Assembly: GCF_900105585.1 (NCBI RefSeq)
Contig: NZ_FNRT01000002.1
Coordinates: 1,984,001 to 2,048,000 of the forward strand
Source: Nocardioides exalbidus
Lineage (GTDB): Bacteria > Actinomycetota > Actinomycetes > Propionibacteriales > Nocardioidaceae
Length of the DNA: 64,000 nt
Direction: 5' to 3'
Positions 37,109 through 44,526 of the stretch are shown here, piece by piece. How positions within the stretch are numbered: position 1 is the first letter of the stretch; each line of letters starts with the position of its first letter. Position numbers and translations under genes: made by a program. A model generated the notes under the pieces. The model did no database searches and had not been told where the DNA came from. It saw only the letters and a program-made list of their open reading frames with translations.

Positions 37109-38779
37109 ATGACCACCCACCGGCCGGTCCCGGGTCGCCTGCGTGCGCCCGCACCCGGTTGGACCACCCGCGCGGACGTCGTCGTGGTGGGGTCCGGCAT
37201 CGCCGGGCTCACCGCCGCCCTCCGCATCCACGCGGCTGATCCCTCGCTCCACCTCACCGTCGTCACCAAGGACGTGCTCGCCGCCGGCTCCACCCAGTGG
37301 GCGCAGGGCGGCATCGCGGCCGCGCTCGGCCCCGGCGACACCCCGGAGCAGCACGAGCGCGACACGCTCGTCGCCGGCGCGGGTGCCTGCGACGTCGAGG
37401 CCGTACGCGTCCTGGTGACGGAAGGCCCGGACGCCGTGCGCGAGCTCATCGCGCTCGGCACCCAGTTCGACCACCACCCCGACGGCGAGCTGTCGCTGAC
37501 CCGCGAGGGCGGGCACCACCGCGACCGGATCGCCCACGCCGGCGGCGACGCGACCGGCGCGGAGATCCAGCGCGCGCTGATCGCGGCCGTCGAGCGGGCG
37601 CCGGAGATCGAGGTCATCCAGCACGCACTGGCGGTCGACCTGCTCCGCGCGGCCGACGGCGGGGTCGCCGGCCTGACCCTCCACGTGCTCGGCGAGGGCC
37701 AGCACGACGGGGTCGGCGCCGTGCACTGCCGCGCGGTCGTGCTCGCCTCCGGTGGGCTGGGCCAGGTCTTCAGCCAGTCCACCAACCCGAGCGTCTCGAC
37801 CGGTGACGGGATGGCGCTCGCGATGCGCGCGGGCGCCCGGGTCCGCGACCTCGAGTTCGTGCAGTTCCACCCGACCGTGATGTGGCTCGGTCCCGACTCG
37901 CAGGGCCAGCAGCCCCTCATCTCCGAGGCCGTCCGCGGCGAGGGCGCGTTCCTCGTCGACTTCGAGGGCCACCGCTTCATGCAGGGCCAGCACGAGCTCG
38001 CCGACCTCGCTCCGCGCGACGTCGTCGCCAAGGCGATCACCCGCCGGATGATCGAGACCGGCAGGCCGCACATGTGGCTCGACGCCCGTCACCTCGGCGC
38101 CGACTTCTGGGAGCGCCGCTTCCCGACGATCCTCCGCGTCTGCCGCGAGCACGGCGTCGACCCGGTGACCGACCTGATCCCGGTCGCCCCCGCCCAGCAC
38201 TACGAGTCCGGTGGCGTCGCGACCGACCTGTGGGGGCGTACGACCGTGCCCGGCCTCTACGCCACCGGCGAGGTCGCCTGCTCCGGGGTGCACGGCGCCA
38301 ACCGCCTGGCCTCCAACTCGCTGCTCGAGGGGCTGGTGTTCTCGCGCCGCATCGCCGAGGTGCTGCCCGGGGAGCTGCGTGACTGGGCCGAGCCCACGCC
38401 CGACGAGCGGCCCGAGGGCCTTGTGTCCGGTGACCGACGTCGCGCCCTGCAGGACGTGATGACCTCCCGTGTCGGCGTGCTGCGCGCCGCCGACGGCCTC
38501 GCCGAGGCGCTGGAGTTCCTCACGACCGTCGACCCGGGCGAGCCGGTCGTCGGGCCCCCCGCGTGGGAGACCACGAACCTCCTGACGATCAGCACCGCGC
38601 TCGCCGCGGCCGCCGCCCTGCGCACCGAGACCCGCGGCTCGCACTGGCGCGAGGACTTCCCCGACCGCGACGACTCCAGGGCCGGCCACGTCGACTCGTG
38701 GCTCGTCGACGGCGACGTCCGCAACGTGTGGGAGCACGCGCCCTCGACCGACCCGTCGACCACCGGAGCTCTCGCATGA
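37109..38779 (+). CDS. nadB: L-aspartate oxidase
   Basis: 556 residues. FAD-binding VVVGSGIAGLTAALRIHAA near residue 25; STQWAQGGIAAALGPGDTPE; ASGGLGQVFSQSTNPSVSTGDG; QFHPTVMW; and HYESGGVATDLWGRTTVPGLYATGEVACSGVHGANRLASNS in order, all diagnostic of NadB. It oxidises aspartate to iminoaspartate for quinolinate synthesis. nadA is not in this window, although nadABC often cluster. The nadC start overlaps its stop. Confidence 0.95.
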   Translation: MTTHRPVPGRLRAPAPGWTTRADVVVVGSGIAGLTAALRIHAADPSLHLTVVTKDVLAAGSTQWAQGGIAAALGPGDTPEQHERDTLVAGAGACDVEAVRVLVTEGPDAVRELIALGTQFDHHPDGELSLTREGGHHRDRIAHAGGDATGAEIQRALIAAVERAPEIEVIQHALAVDLLRAADGGVAGLTLHVLGEGQHDGVGAVHCRAVVLASGGLGQVFSQSTNPSVSTGDGMALAMRAGARVRDLEFVQFHPTVMWLGPDSQGQQPLISEAVRGEGAFLVDFEGHRFMQGQHELADLAPRDVVAKAITRRMIETGRPHMWLDARHLGADFWERRFPTILRVCREHGVDPVTDLIPVAPAQHYESGGVATDLWGRTTVPGLYATGEVACSGVHGANRLASNSLLEGLVFSRRIAEVLPGELRDWAEPTPDERPEGLVSGDRRRALQDVMTSRVGVLRAADGLAEALEFLTTVDPGEPVVGPPAWETTNLLTISTALAAAAALRTETRGSHWREDFPDRDDSRAGHVDSWLVDGDVRNVWEHAPSTDPSTTGALA

Positions 38780-39678
38780 CGAGCCTCGACGACGTACCCC
38801 AGGAGCTCCGCGACGAGCTCGAGACGGCCGGGCTCGACCTCGACCAGGTGTGGGCGAAGCTCGCCGAGGCCTTCGAGGAGGACCTCCCGGAGAGCCCGCA
38901 CGTCGACCCGACCAGCGAGTCGACCATCCCCGCCGACGCACGCGGCGAGGCGGTCTTCGGCGCGCGCGAGGACGGCGTCGTCTCCGGTCTCGGCATCGCC
39001 GCGATCACCTTCTTCATGGTCGGCGCCGACGCGACGGTCACCGACCGCGTCCCCGACGGCACCCGGGTGGCGAAGGGCGACGTCGTCATGCGGATCACCG
39101 GCCTGACGCAGCGGATGCTGGTCGCCGAGCGCACAGCCCTCAACGTCGCGAGCCACCTGTCGGGCATCGCCACCGCCACCGCGAAGTGGGTCGAGGCGCT
39201 CGAGGGCTCGCCGACGCGCGTCCTCGACACCCGCAAGACGCTTCCCGGCCTCCGGGCGCTCCAGAAGTACGCCGTCCGCTGCGGCGGCGGGGTCAACCAC
39301 CGCTTCTCGCTCCAGGACATGGCGATGGTCAAGGACAACCACGTCGTCGCCGCCGGGGGAGTGCTCCCCGCGCTCGAGGCGATCCGCGGCCGCCACCCGG
39401 GACTGCCGGTGGAGGTCGAGGTGACCACGCTCGACGAGCTCGAGGAGCTGCTCGCCCTGCCCGAGCCGCCCGAGCGGGTCCTGCTCGACAACATGGACGA
39501 CGCGACCATGGCCGATGCCGTACGCCGCACCGCCGGGCGGGTGCCGCTCGAGGCCAGCGGCGGGATCACCCTCGAGCGTGCCGCCCGCATCGGTGCGACC
39601 GGCGTCGATTTCGTGTCGGTCGGGGCGCTGACCCACTCGGTGACGGTCTTCGACCTCGGCATGGACCTGCTGTCATGA
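38776..39678 (+). CDS. nadC: Nicotinate-nucleotide pyrophosphorylase (quinolinate phosphoribosyltransferase)
   Basis: 300 residues. The hallmark segment TRKTLPGLRALQKYAVRCGG, then VNHRFSLQDMAMVKDNHV, and the C-terminal LEASGGITLERAARIGATG with a phosphate-binding loop. It makes nicotinate mononucleotide from quinolinate and PRPP. The ATG overlaps the nadB stop by four bases and its own stop overlaps the coaX start, so nadB-nadC-coaX are translationally coupled. Confidence 0.95.
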   Translation: MTSLDDVPQELRDELETAGLDLDQVWAKLAEAFEEDLPESPHVDPTSESTIPADARGEAVFGAREDGVVSGLGIAAITFFMVGADATVTDRVPDGTRVAKGDVVMRITGLTQRMLVAERTALNVASHLSGIATATAKWVEALEGSPTRVLDTRKTLPGLRALQKYAVRCGGGVNHRFSLQDMAMVKDNHVVAAGGVLPALEAIRGRHPGLPVEVEVTTLDELEELLALPEPPERVLLDNMDDATMADAVRRTAGRVPLEASGGITLERAARIGATGVDFVSVGALTHSVTVFDLGMDLLS

Positions 39679-40445
39679 CCCTGCTCGCCGTCGACATCCG
39701 CAACACCCACACCTTCCTCGGCCTGCTCGACGGCGAGGACGTCAGCGACCACTGGCGGGTCAGCTCGCTGGAGGGCCGCACCGCGGACGAGTGGTCGGTG
39801 CTGCTGCTCGGCCTGCTCGGTGAGCGGGTCGACGACGTCGACGGCATCGCCCTGTGCTCGACGGTCCCGGCGGTGCTCCACGAATGGCGCGAGATGATCG
39901 AGCGCGAGTTCGACGACATTCCCGTGGTCGTGGTCGAGCCCGGCGTGAAGACCGGCATTCCGGTGCTGATGGACAATCCGCGCGAGGTCGGCGCCGACCG
40001 GATCGTGAATTCACTGGCCGCGGCCACCCTCCACGGTGGGCCCGCCATCGTGGTCGACTTCGGCACGGCCACCACGTTCGACGTCGTGAATGCGAAGGGA
40101 CAGTACGTCGGGGGTGCGATCTCGCCCGGCATCGAGATCTCCCTCGACGCGCTCGGGCGCCGGGGCGCGCAGCTGCGCAAGGTCGAGCTGGTGCGGCCGA
40201 GGTCGGTGATCGCTAAGAACACCGTCGAGGCGCTGCAGAGCGGCATGGTGTTCGGTGTCGCCGCGCAGGTCGAGGGCCTGGTCGCGCGGATGATCGCCGA
40301 GCTCGGAGAACCCGCCGGGAGCGTCACCGTGATTTCCACCGGGCACCTCGCCGCATTGTTGGTCGACGACTGCTCGTGTTTCACCGTGCATTCCCCGTGG
40401 CTCACCCTCCAGGGATTGCGACTCGTGTTCGAGCGGAATTCCTGA
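39675..40445 (+). CDS. coaX: Type III pantothenate kinase
   Basis: 256 residues. ASKHA-fold start LLAVDIRNTHTFLGLLDG, VGADRIVNSLAAATLHGG, IVVDFGTATTFDVVN and AISPGIEISLDAL match CoaX. It phosphorylates pantothenate, the first step to CoA, and is not feedback-inhibited by CoA in this family. The ATG overlaps the nadC stop (ATGA). From about residue 75 onward it uses more A/T-ending codons (ATT, AAT, TCA, TTG) than its neighbours, a trend that continues into the lsr2 leader. Confidence 0.94.
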   Translation: MTLLAVDIRNTHTFLGLLDGEDVSDHWRVSSLEGRTADEWSVLLLGLLGERVDDVDGIALCSTVPAVLHEWREMIEREFDDIPVVVVEPGVKTGIPVLMDNPREVGADRIVNSLAAATLHGGPAIVVDFGTATTFDVVNAKGQYVGGAISPGIEISLDALGRRGAQLRKVELVRPRSVIAKNTVEALQSGMVFGVAAQVEGLVARMIAELGEPAGSVTVISTGHLAALLVDDCSCFTVHSPWLTLQGLRLVFERNS

Positions 40446-40581
40446 CCCGCAATTGCTGGAAGGGACTCCTTGACACATTTCGCGACTCTTCGCGTTCTTT
40501 TCGGGAATCGGTTCGATTCTGATTCAATGCTGTGATCCGCGCTTGCCCCCACAAAGCGCAACAGCAGAAAAGGAATTCCCC
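40446..40581 (+). promoter_or_regulatory. AT-rich leader and promoter region of lsr2
   Basis: This is the most AT-rich intergenic stretch of the window. A consensus -35 TTGACA is at 40470-40475, and AAAAGGA (40568-40574) serves as ribosome binding site 7 nt before the ATG. The -10 is uncertain. Lsr2-type proteins prefer AT-rich DNA, so autoregulation is plausible. Confidence 0.5.
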
Positions 40582-40905
40582 ATGGCACAGAAGGTCAACA
40601 TCGTCCTCGTCGACGACCTCGACGGGACCGACGCCACCGAGACCGTCACCTTCGGGCTCGACGGAACGACCTACGAGATCGACCTCAACGACGCCAATGC
40701 GTCCGCCCTCCGCGAGGCGCTCAGCGGCTACGTCGGCCACGCCCGCAAGGTCACCGGCGGCGCCCGTCGCGGCCGCAAGGCTGCCGCGACGTCGTCCTCG
40801 AACACCAAGGACGTCCGCGAGTGGGCCAAGGCCCAGGGCATGGAGGTCTCCGAGCGCGGCCGCATCTCGGCCGACGTGCAGCAGGCCTACGACGCCGCTC
40901 ACTGA
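40582..40905 (+). CDS. lsr2: Lsr2 family nucleoid-associated xenogeneic silencer
   Basis: 107 residues. N-terminal dimerisation domain AQKVNIVLVDDLDGTDATET, basic linker GGARRGRKAAATSS, and C-terminal AT-hook-like DNA-binding domain DVREWAKAQGMEVSERGRIS with the RGR tripeptide. It bridges AT-rich DNA and silences acquired genes, an H-NS analogue. It stands between coaX and clpC as in mycobacteria, although a sulfonate transporter operon is inserted before clpC here. Confidence 0.96.
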   Translation: MAQKVNIVLVDDLDGTDATETVTFGLDGTTYEIDLNDANASALREALSGYVGHARKVTGGARRGRKAAATSSSNTKDVREWAKAQGMEVSERGRISADVQQAYDAAH

Positions 40906-40908
40906 CAC

Positions 40909-41484
40909 GTGTCCCCCTCGGAGTGGCCCGGGCTCCTCACGGGCCACCTGAGGGGTCGCAGGCGCCGGTCCGGCATCCGGTCGTGGGCCAACGCCCTCGT
41001 CGCCGAGCACGGCCGGGCCGTCGCCGACGTGATGGGCCTCGAGCCGGTCCGGGTGCTGGTCGTGGTCTCACCCCGCCCCGGGATCGCCGTCACGGGCGGG
41101 CGGGTGATCCGGCTCCACGAGCCGTGGTTCGTCGAGCACCCGGACGACGCCGGCTGCGTGGTGCACGAGCTCTCCCACGCCTACCTCCAGCCGCGCGAGC
41201 ACTCCGAGCGCACCCACTGGGTGATCGAAGGCATCGCCGACCTCACGCGCAACCGGCTCGGCCTGTCGACCGAGTGGTCGCAGCCGGGCTTCGAGCCGGG
41301 CGCCGCGCTCACCGGCTACCAGCCGTCGGCCCACTTCCTGGCCTGGGTAGACGAGCAGGCTCCCGGCACCGTCGTCGCCGTGTCGCACCGCCTGCGGGAG
41401 GGGACGTACGACCCCTCCCGCTTCGCCGTCGACGGCCGCACGGTCGACGAGCTGGTCCGCGACTACGAGGCCGCCCACGCCTAG
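40909..41484 (+). CDS. Basic secretory protein (BSP)-like metallopeptidase
   Basis: 191 residues. HExxH motif CVVHELSHAYLQPREH near residue 85 and HWVIEGIADLTRNRLGL near 105 match the plant/bacterial basic secretory protein peptidase layout (zinc-binding HExxH followed by WLIEGIAD-like segment). No signal peptide is apparent: the N-terminus is short and Arg-rich. The substrate is unknown. The GTG start lies only 3 nt after the lsr2 stop, so it is likely cotranscribed with lsr2, an unusual partnership. Confidence 0.76.
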   Translation: MSPSEWPGLLTGHLRGRRRRSGIRSWANALVAEHGRAVADVMGLEPVRVLVVVSPRPGIAVTGGRVIRLHEPWFVEHPDDAGCVVHELSHAYLQPREHSERTHWVIEGIADLTRNRLGLSTEWSQPGFEPGAALTGYQPSAHFLAWVDEQAPGTVVAVSHRLREGTYDPSRFAVDGRTVDELVRDYEAAHA

Positions 41485-41497
41485 CCCCGAGGCGGGC

Positions 41498-42292
41498 TCA
41501 GCCGACGTCGGCGTAGATGGCGCGCCGCACGTCCGCGGTCAGCTCGGCGTACTCGGGCAGCGAGCGGATGTCGGCGACGGGCACGCTGTGCCCGTCGCGG
41601 CCGAACCGCGCGGGTGCGTCGAAGACGATCCGGCCGGGTCGGGGGCTCATCACGAGCACCCGCGATCCCAGGTAGACCGCCTCGTCGACGCTGTGCGTGA
41701 TGAACAGGATCGTCTTCCCGGTCTCGCGCCAGATCTGGAGGAGCTCGCCCTGCAGTCGCTCGCGGGTCAGGGCGTCGAGGGCACCGAACGGCTCGTCCAT
41801 CAGCACGATGTCGGGGTCCCCGGCCAGCACGCGTGCGATCTGGCAGCGCTGCTGCATGCCGCCCGAGAGCTCGTAGGGGCGGTGCTCCGCGAAGTCGCCC
41901 AGGCCCACCAGCTCGAGGTAGTGGTCGGTCCGGGCCCGTCGCTCGGCCGCCGGCACGCGCTGGAGCCGGGGACCCACCTCGACGTTGCGGCGCACGTTCA
42001 GCCACGGGAAGAGGGTCGGCTGCTGGAAGACGACGCCGCGCTCGTGCCCCGGTCCCCGCACGGGCTCGCCCGACACGGTGACCGAACCGCTGCTCGGCTC
42101 GGTGAAGCCGGCCAGGATGCGGAGCAGCGTGGTCTTGCCGCAGCCGGACGGGCCCGCGAGGGTGACGAACTCGCCCGGCGCGATGTCGAGGGTCGTGGCC
42201 GCGAGCGCGGGCAGCGACTCGCCGCCGACGTCGAAGCTCTTGGCCACACCGTCCAGCGAGATGGCGCGTCCCTGGCCCGCGCCGGTCGTCAC
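41498..42292 (-). CDS. Nitrate/sulfonate/taurine-type ABC transporter ATP-binding protein
   Basis: 264 residues. Walker A GPSGCGKTT near residue 48, Q-loop GVVFQQPTLFPWLNV, signature YELSGGMQQRCQIARVL near 145, Walker [14 protein letters not shown]-loop ILFITHSVDEAVYLG. The GMQQR signature is typical of TauB/SsuB/NrtD. It overlaps the binding-protein stop (GTGA), so it is the last gene of a permease, binding protein, ATPase operon. Symbols such as tauB are not assigned because the substrate is unproven. Confidence 0.88.
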   Translation of the reverse strand: MTTGAGQGRAISLDGVAKSFDVGGESLPALAATTLDIAPGEFVTLAGPSGCGKTTLLRILAGFTEPSSGSVTVSGEPVRGPGHERGVVFQQPTLFPWLNVRRNVEVGPRLQRVPAAERRARTDHYLELVGLGDFAEHRPYELSGGMQQRCQIARVLAGDPDIVLMDEPFGALDALTRERLQGELLQIWRETGKTILFITHSVDEAVYLGSRVLVMSPRPGRIVFDAPARFGRDGHSVPVADIRSLPEYAELTADVRRAIYADVG

Positions 42293-43359
42293 GGGCCCAC
42301 CGAGCCCGCGGGCCGCGCGTCGACGTGCGAGGCGTAGTCCTCCGTGCTCCCCACGGCGTCGATGCCGCCCTGCTCCAGCAGGAAGGACGCAGTGGTGTGC
42401 AGGTCGTCGGCGAGCTTGCCGCCGAGGTAGTCCGGTCCGGCCTGGGTGGCGGCGTCGAGGAAGGTGAGCCCGTCGAACTGGGGCAGGACGTCCTCGGGGT
42501 CGATGCCCAGCACGACGGCGACCGACTCCGCGGCCTTCTCCGGGTCGTCCTGGATCATCGCCACCGCGTAGTCCTGGGCCTTGGCCCACTGGTCCATGAA
42601 GGCGGCGTTGTCCTCGGCGAAGGCCGCGTCGACCGTGCCCACGTCGAAGGTGGGCCGGCCAGCCTCAGCCGTGTCGGCGCTGGAGAGGATGCGGGTGCCG
42701 CCGTCCTCGATGAGCTGGCTCTGGGTGGGGTCCCAGACCCACGCCGCGTCGATCTGGTCGCCCTGCCAAGCGCCGGCCATCTTCTCGGGGTCGAGGTTGA
42801 TGACCTTGACGTCCTTGTCGGGGTCGAGGCCCTCCTCGATCAGGGCCTGCAGCAGGGAGTAGTGGGCGGTGCTGCTGAACGGCACGGCGATGGTGGCGCC
42901 GCGCAGGCCCGCGAGGTCGGTGACCGACGGGTCCTTGGCGATCAGCGACTCGGCGTCGCCGATCACGTCGTGGATCCAGACCACGTCGAGGTCGACGTCG
43001 GCGTTGGTCGGCTCGGAGGACGCGATGGTCGCGGGCGAGGAGCCCATCAGGCCGAGGTCGACCTCGCCGGCGCCGTAGTAGCCCACGACTTCGCCGCCCG
43101 ACGCGGCCTGGACCCAGGTGATCGTGGCGTTGGGCATGCACGCCTCGAGCAGCCCCTGGTCCTTGACCACGACGTCGCCGTTGGGGATGGCCTGCCAGGC
43201 GATCCTGGCGGTCGTGTCGATCGACTCGTCCGGTGTCCACGGGCAGGCCGACTCCTCCGGAGCGGCGCTGCTCGAACGGCCGGACTCGACGCAGCCGGTG
43301 AGGCTGATCGCGAGGCATGCGGTGGTGGCGGCCGCGGCGAGGGTGCGGAAGTGGGGCAT
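42289..43359 (-). CDS. Taurine/sulfonate-type ABC transporter substrate-binding lipoprotein
   Basis: 356 residues. The signal peptide ends in lipobox LTGC, with Cys23 lipidated. The NMT1/TauA-like domain is seen in IAWQAIPNGDVVVKDQGLLE, WVQAASGGEVVGYYGAGEVDLGLMG and LAGLRGATIAVPFSSTAHYSL; the DAAWVWDPTQS pocket is characteristic of TauA. It should bind taurine or a related sulfonate outside the membrane. No taurine dioxygenase or desulfonating monooxygenase is encoded in the operon. Confidence 0.88.
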   Translation of the reverse strand: MPHFRTLAAAATTACLAISLTGCVESGRSSSAAPEESACPWTPDESIDTTARIAWQAIPNGDVVVKDQGLLEACMPNATITWVQAASGGEVVGYYGAGEVDLGLMGSSPATIASSEPTNADVDLDVVWIHDVIGDAESLIAKDPSVTDLAGLRGATIAVPFSSTAHYSLLQALIEEGLDPDKDVKVINLDPEKMAGAWQGDQIDAAWVWDPTQSQLIEDGGTRILSSADTAEAGRPTFDVGTVDAAFAEDNAAFMDQWAKAQDYAVAMIQDDPEKAAESVAVVLGIDPEDVLPQFDGLTFLDAATQAGPDYLGGKLADDLHTTASFLLEQGGIDAVGSTEDYASHVDARPAGSVGP

Positions 43360-43431
43360 CGGTTCTCCTGGGGTGACGGGGACGTGGAACAGGGGTGGGA
43401 GCTGCGGTCGTACGTGAAGAGGGGTGTGGGG

Positions 43432-44313
43432 TCAGGCCCGGCCGCGCCAGGGCACGAGGGCGCGCTCGAGCGCCTTGAGGCCGAGGTCGAGGACGATGGC
43501 GGCGAGGCCGATCACGAAGATGCAGGCGACGACGAGGTCGCTGCGGAGCTGCTCGCCCGCGAGGTAGGCGAGGCCGCCGATGCCGGGGATGCCGTTGGCG
43601 ATCTCGGCGGCCACGACCGTGGTCCAGGCGAATCCGGTCGCGACGCGGATGCCCGTCAGGATGTCGGGAAGGGTCGAGGGCAGCACGACGGCCCAGAGGG
43701 TCCGGGCGCGACCGGCGCCGAGGCTGAGCGCGGCATTGACCTGGTCCTCGCGCACGCCACGGACGCTGGCCATCGTCGCCATCGTGATCGGCGGGAACGC
43801 CGCCAGGAACAGCAGCCACACCTTGGAGGTGTCACCGATGCCGAACCACACGATGAGCAGGCCGATGTAGGCCAGCGGCGGGAGCGAGCGCAGGAAGTTG
43901 AGGTAGGGCTCCAGCAGGGTGCCGAGGAAGGTGGTGCCCATGACCAGGCCGAGCGGCACGCCGACGAGGATGCCGCCGCCGACACCGGCGGCGATGCGCT
44001 GGAGGCTCGCGAGCAGGTGCTCCCACAGGTAGTAGTTCTGCTCGCCCCGGACCATGCGGCTCGATCCCGCGCTGACGGGGTGGTCGGAGTTGGCGCGCGT
44101 GAACGCGTCCCACACGTCGCCGGGCGACGGCAGGAACAGCGGGCGGACCAGACCGGCGCGGGTGACGGCCCACCAGACGGCGAGCAGCACGACGAAGGTG
44201 GTCACGTGCAGCGCAGCACGGCGCACGCGTCCGCGTCGCGCCGCGCGGCGGCGGGTGTCAGCGACGTCGCGGTCACGCGGGGCGGCGCGCTGCAGGGTCG
44301 GGGTGAGGCTCAT
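43432..44313 (-). CDS. Taurine/sulfonate-type ABC transporter permease
   Basis: 293 residues. A basic N-terminus (about 35 residues) precedes six membrane helices; LFLPSPGDVWDAF is the TauC/SsuC entry motif, and VREDQVNAALSLGAGRARTL is the EAA loop. It forms the channel for the binding protein and ATPase encoded downstream. GAAGGA serves as ribosome binding site. An AT-rich block at 44350-44382 upstream (with TATGCT, minus strand) is the likely promoter. Confidence 0.88.
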   Translation of the reverse strand: MSLTPTLQRAAPRDRDVADTRRRAARRGRVRRAALHVTTFVVLLAVWWAVTRAGLVRPLFLPSPGDVWDAFTRANSDHPVSAGSSRMVRGEQNYYLWEHLLASLQRIAAGVGGGILVGVPLGLVMGTTFLGTLLEPYLNFLRSLPPLAYIGLLIVWFGIGDTSKVWLLFLAAFPPITMATMASVRGVREDQVNAALSLGAGRARTLWAVVLPSTLPDILTGIRVATGFAWTTVVAAEIANGIPGIGGLAYLAGEQLRSDLVVACIFVIGLAAIVLDLGLKALERALVPWRGRA

Positions 44314-44395
44314 CGGGGGTCCTTCGTGAGGTGGAGCTCAGGCCCGAGAACTTAAGCATACTGAATTACTAGACTTATCGACGCCCCCCGGTCCT

Positions 44396-44416
44396 CCGTT
44401 CGCTGTCAGCGGACGG
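44396..44416. promoter_or_regulatory. Candidate ClgR-like operator before clpC
   Basis: Near-palindrome CCGTTCGCTGTCAGCGGACG with one more base: CGCTG and CAGCG arms around a central base, mirrored flanks with one mismatch. It resembles the CGC-N5-GCG ClgR box known upstream of clp genes in actinobacteria. It lies 110 nt before the clpC ATG. Confidence 0.4.
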
Positions 44417-44432
44417 GCTCGTGCTGTGCGGG

Positions 44433-44459
44433 GGAACACGTAGGCTGGAGTCGGGCGTT
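44433..44459 (+). promoter_or_regulatory. SigR/SigH-type promoter of clpC
   Basis: GGAAC (44433-44437), 19 nt, GTT (44457-44459). A TAGGCT hexamer at 44441-44446 may be an overlapping housekeeping -10. The leader would be about 65-75 nt. Confidence 0.5.
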
Positions 44460-44526
44460 GAGCCCAGTGTTCGTGCTCCCGCCCCGGCGGGGGGCCAGCG
44501 GACCACGCAGACGTAGAGGAGCGCAC

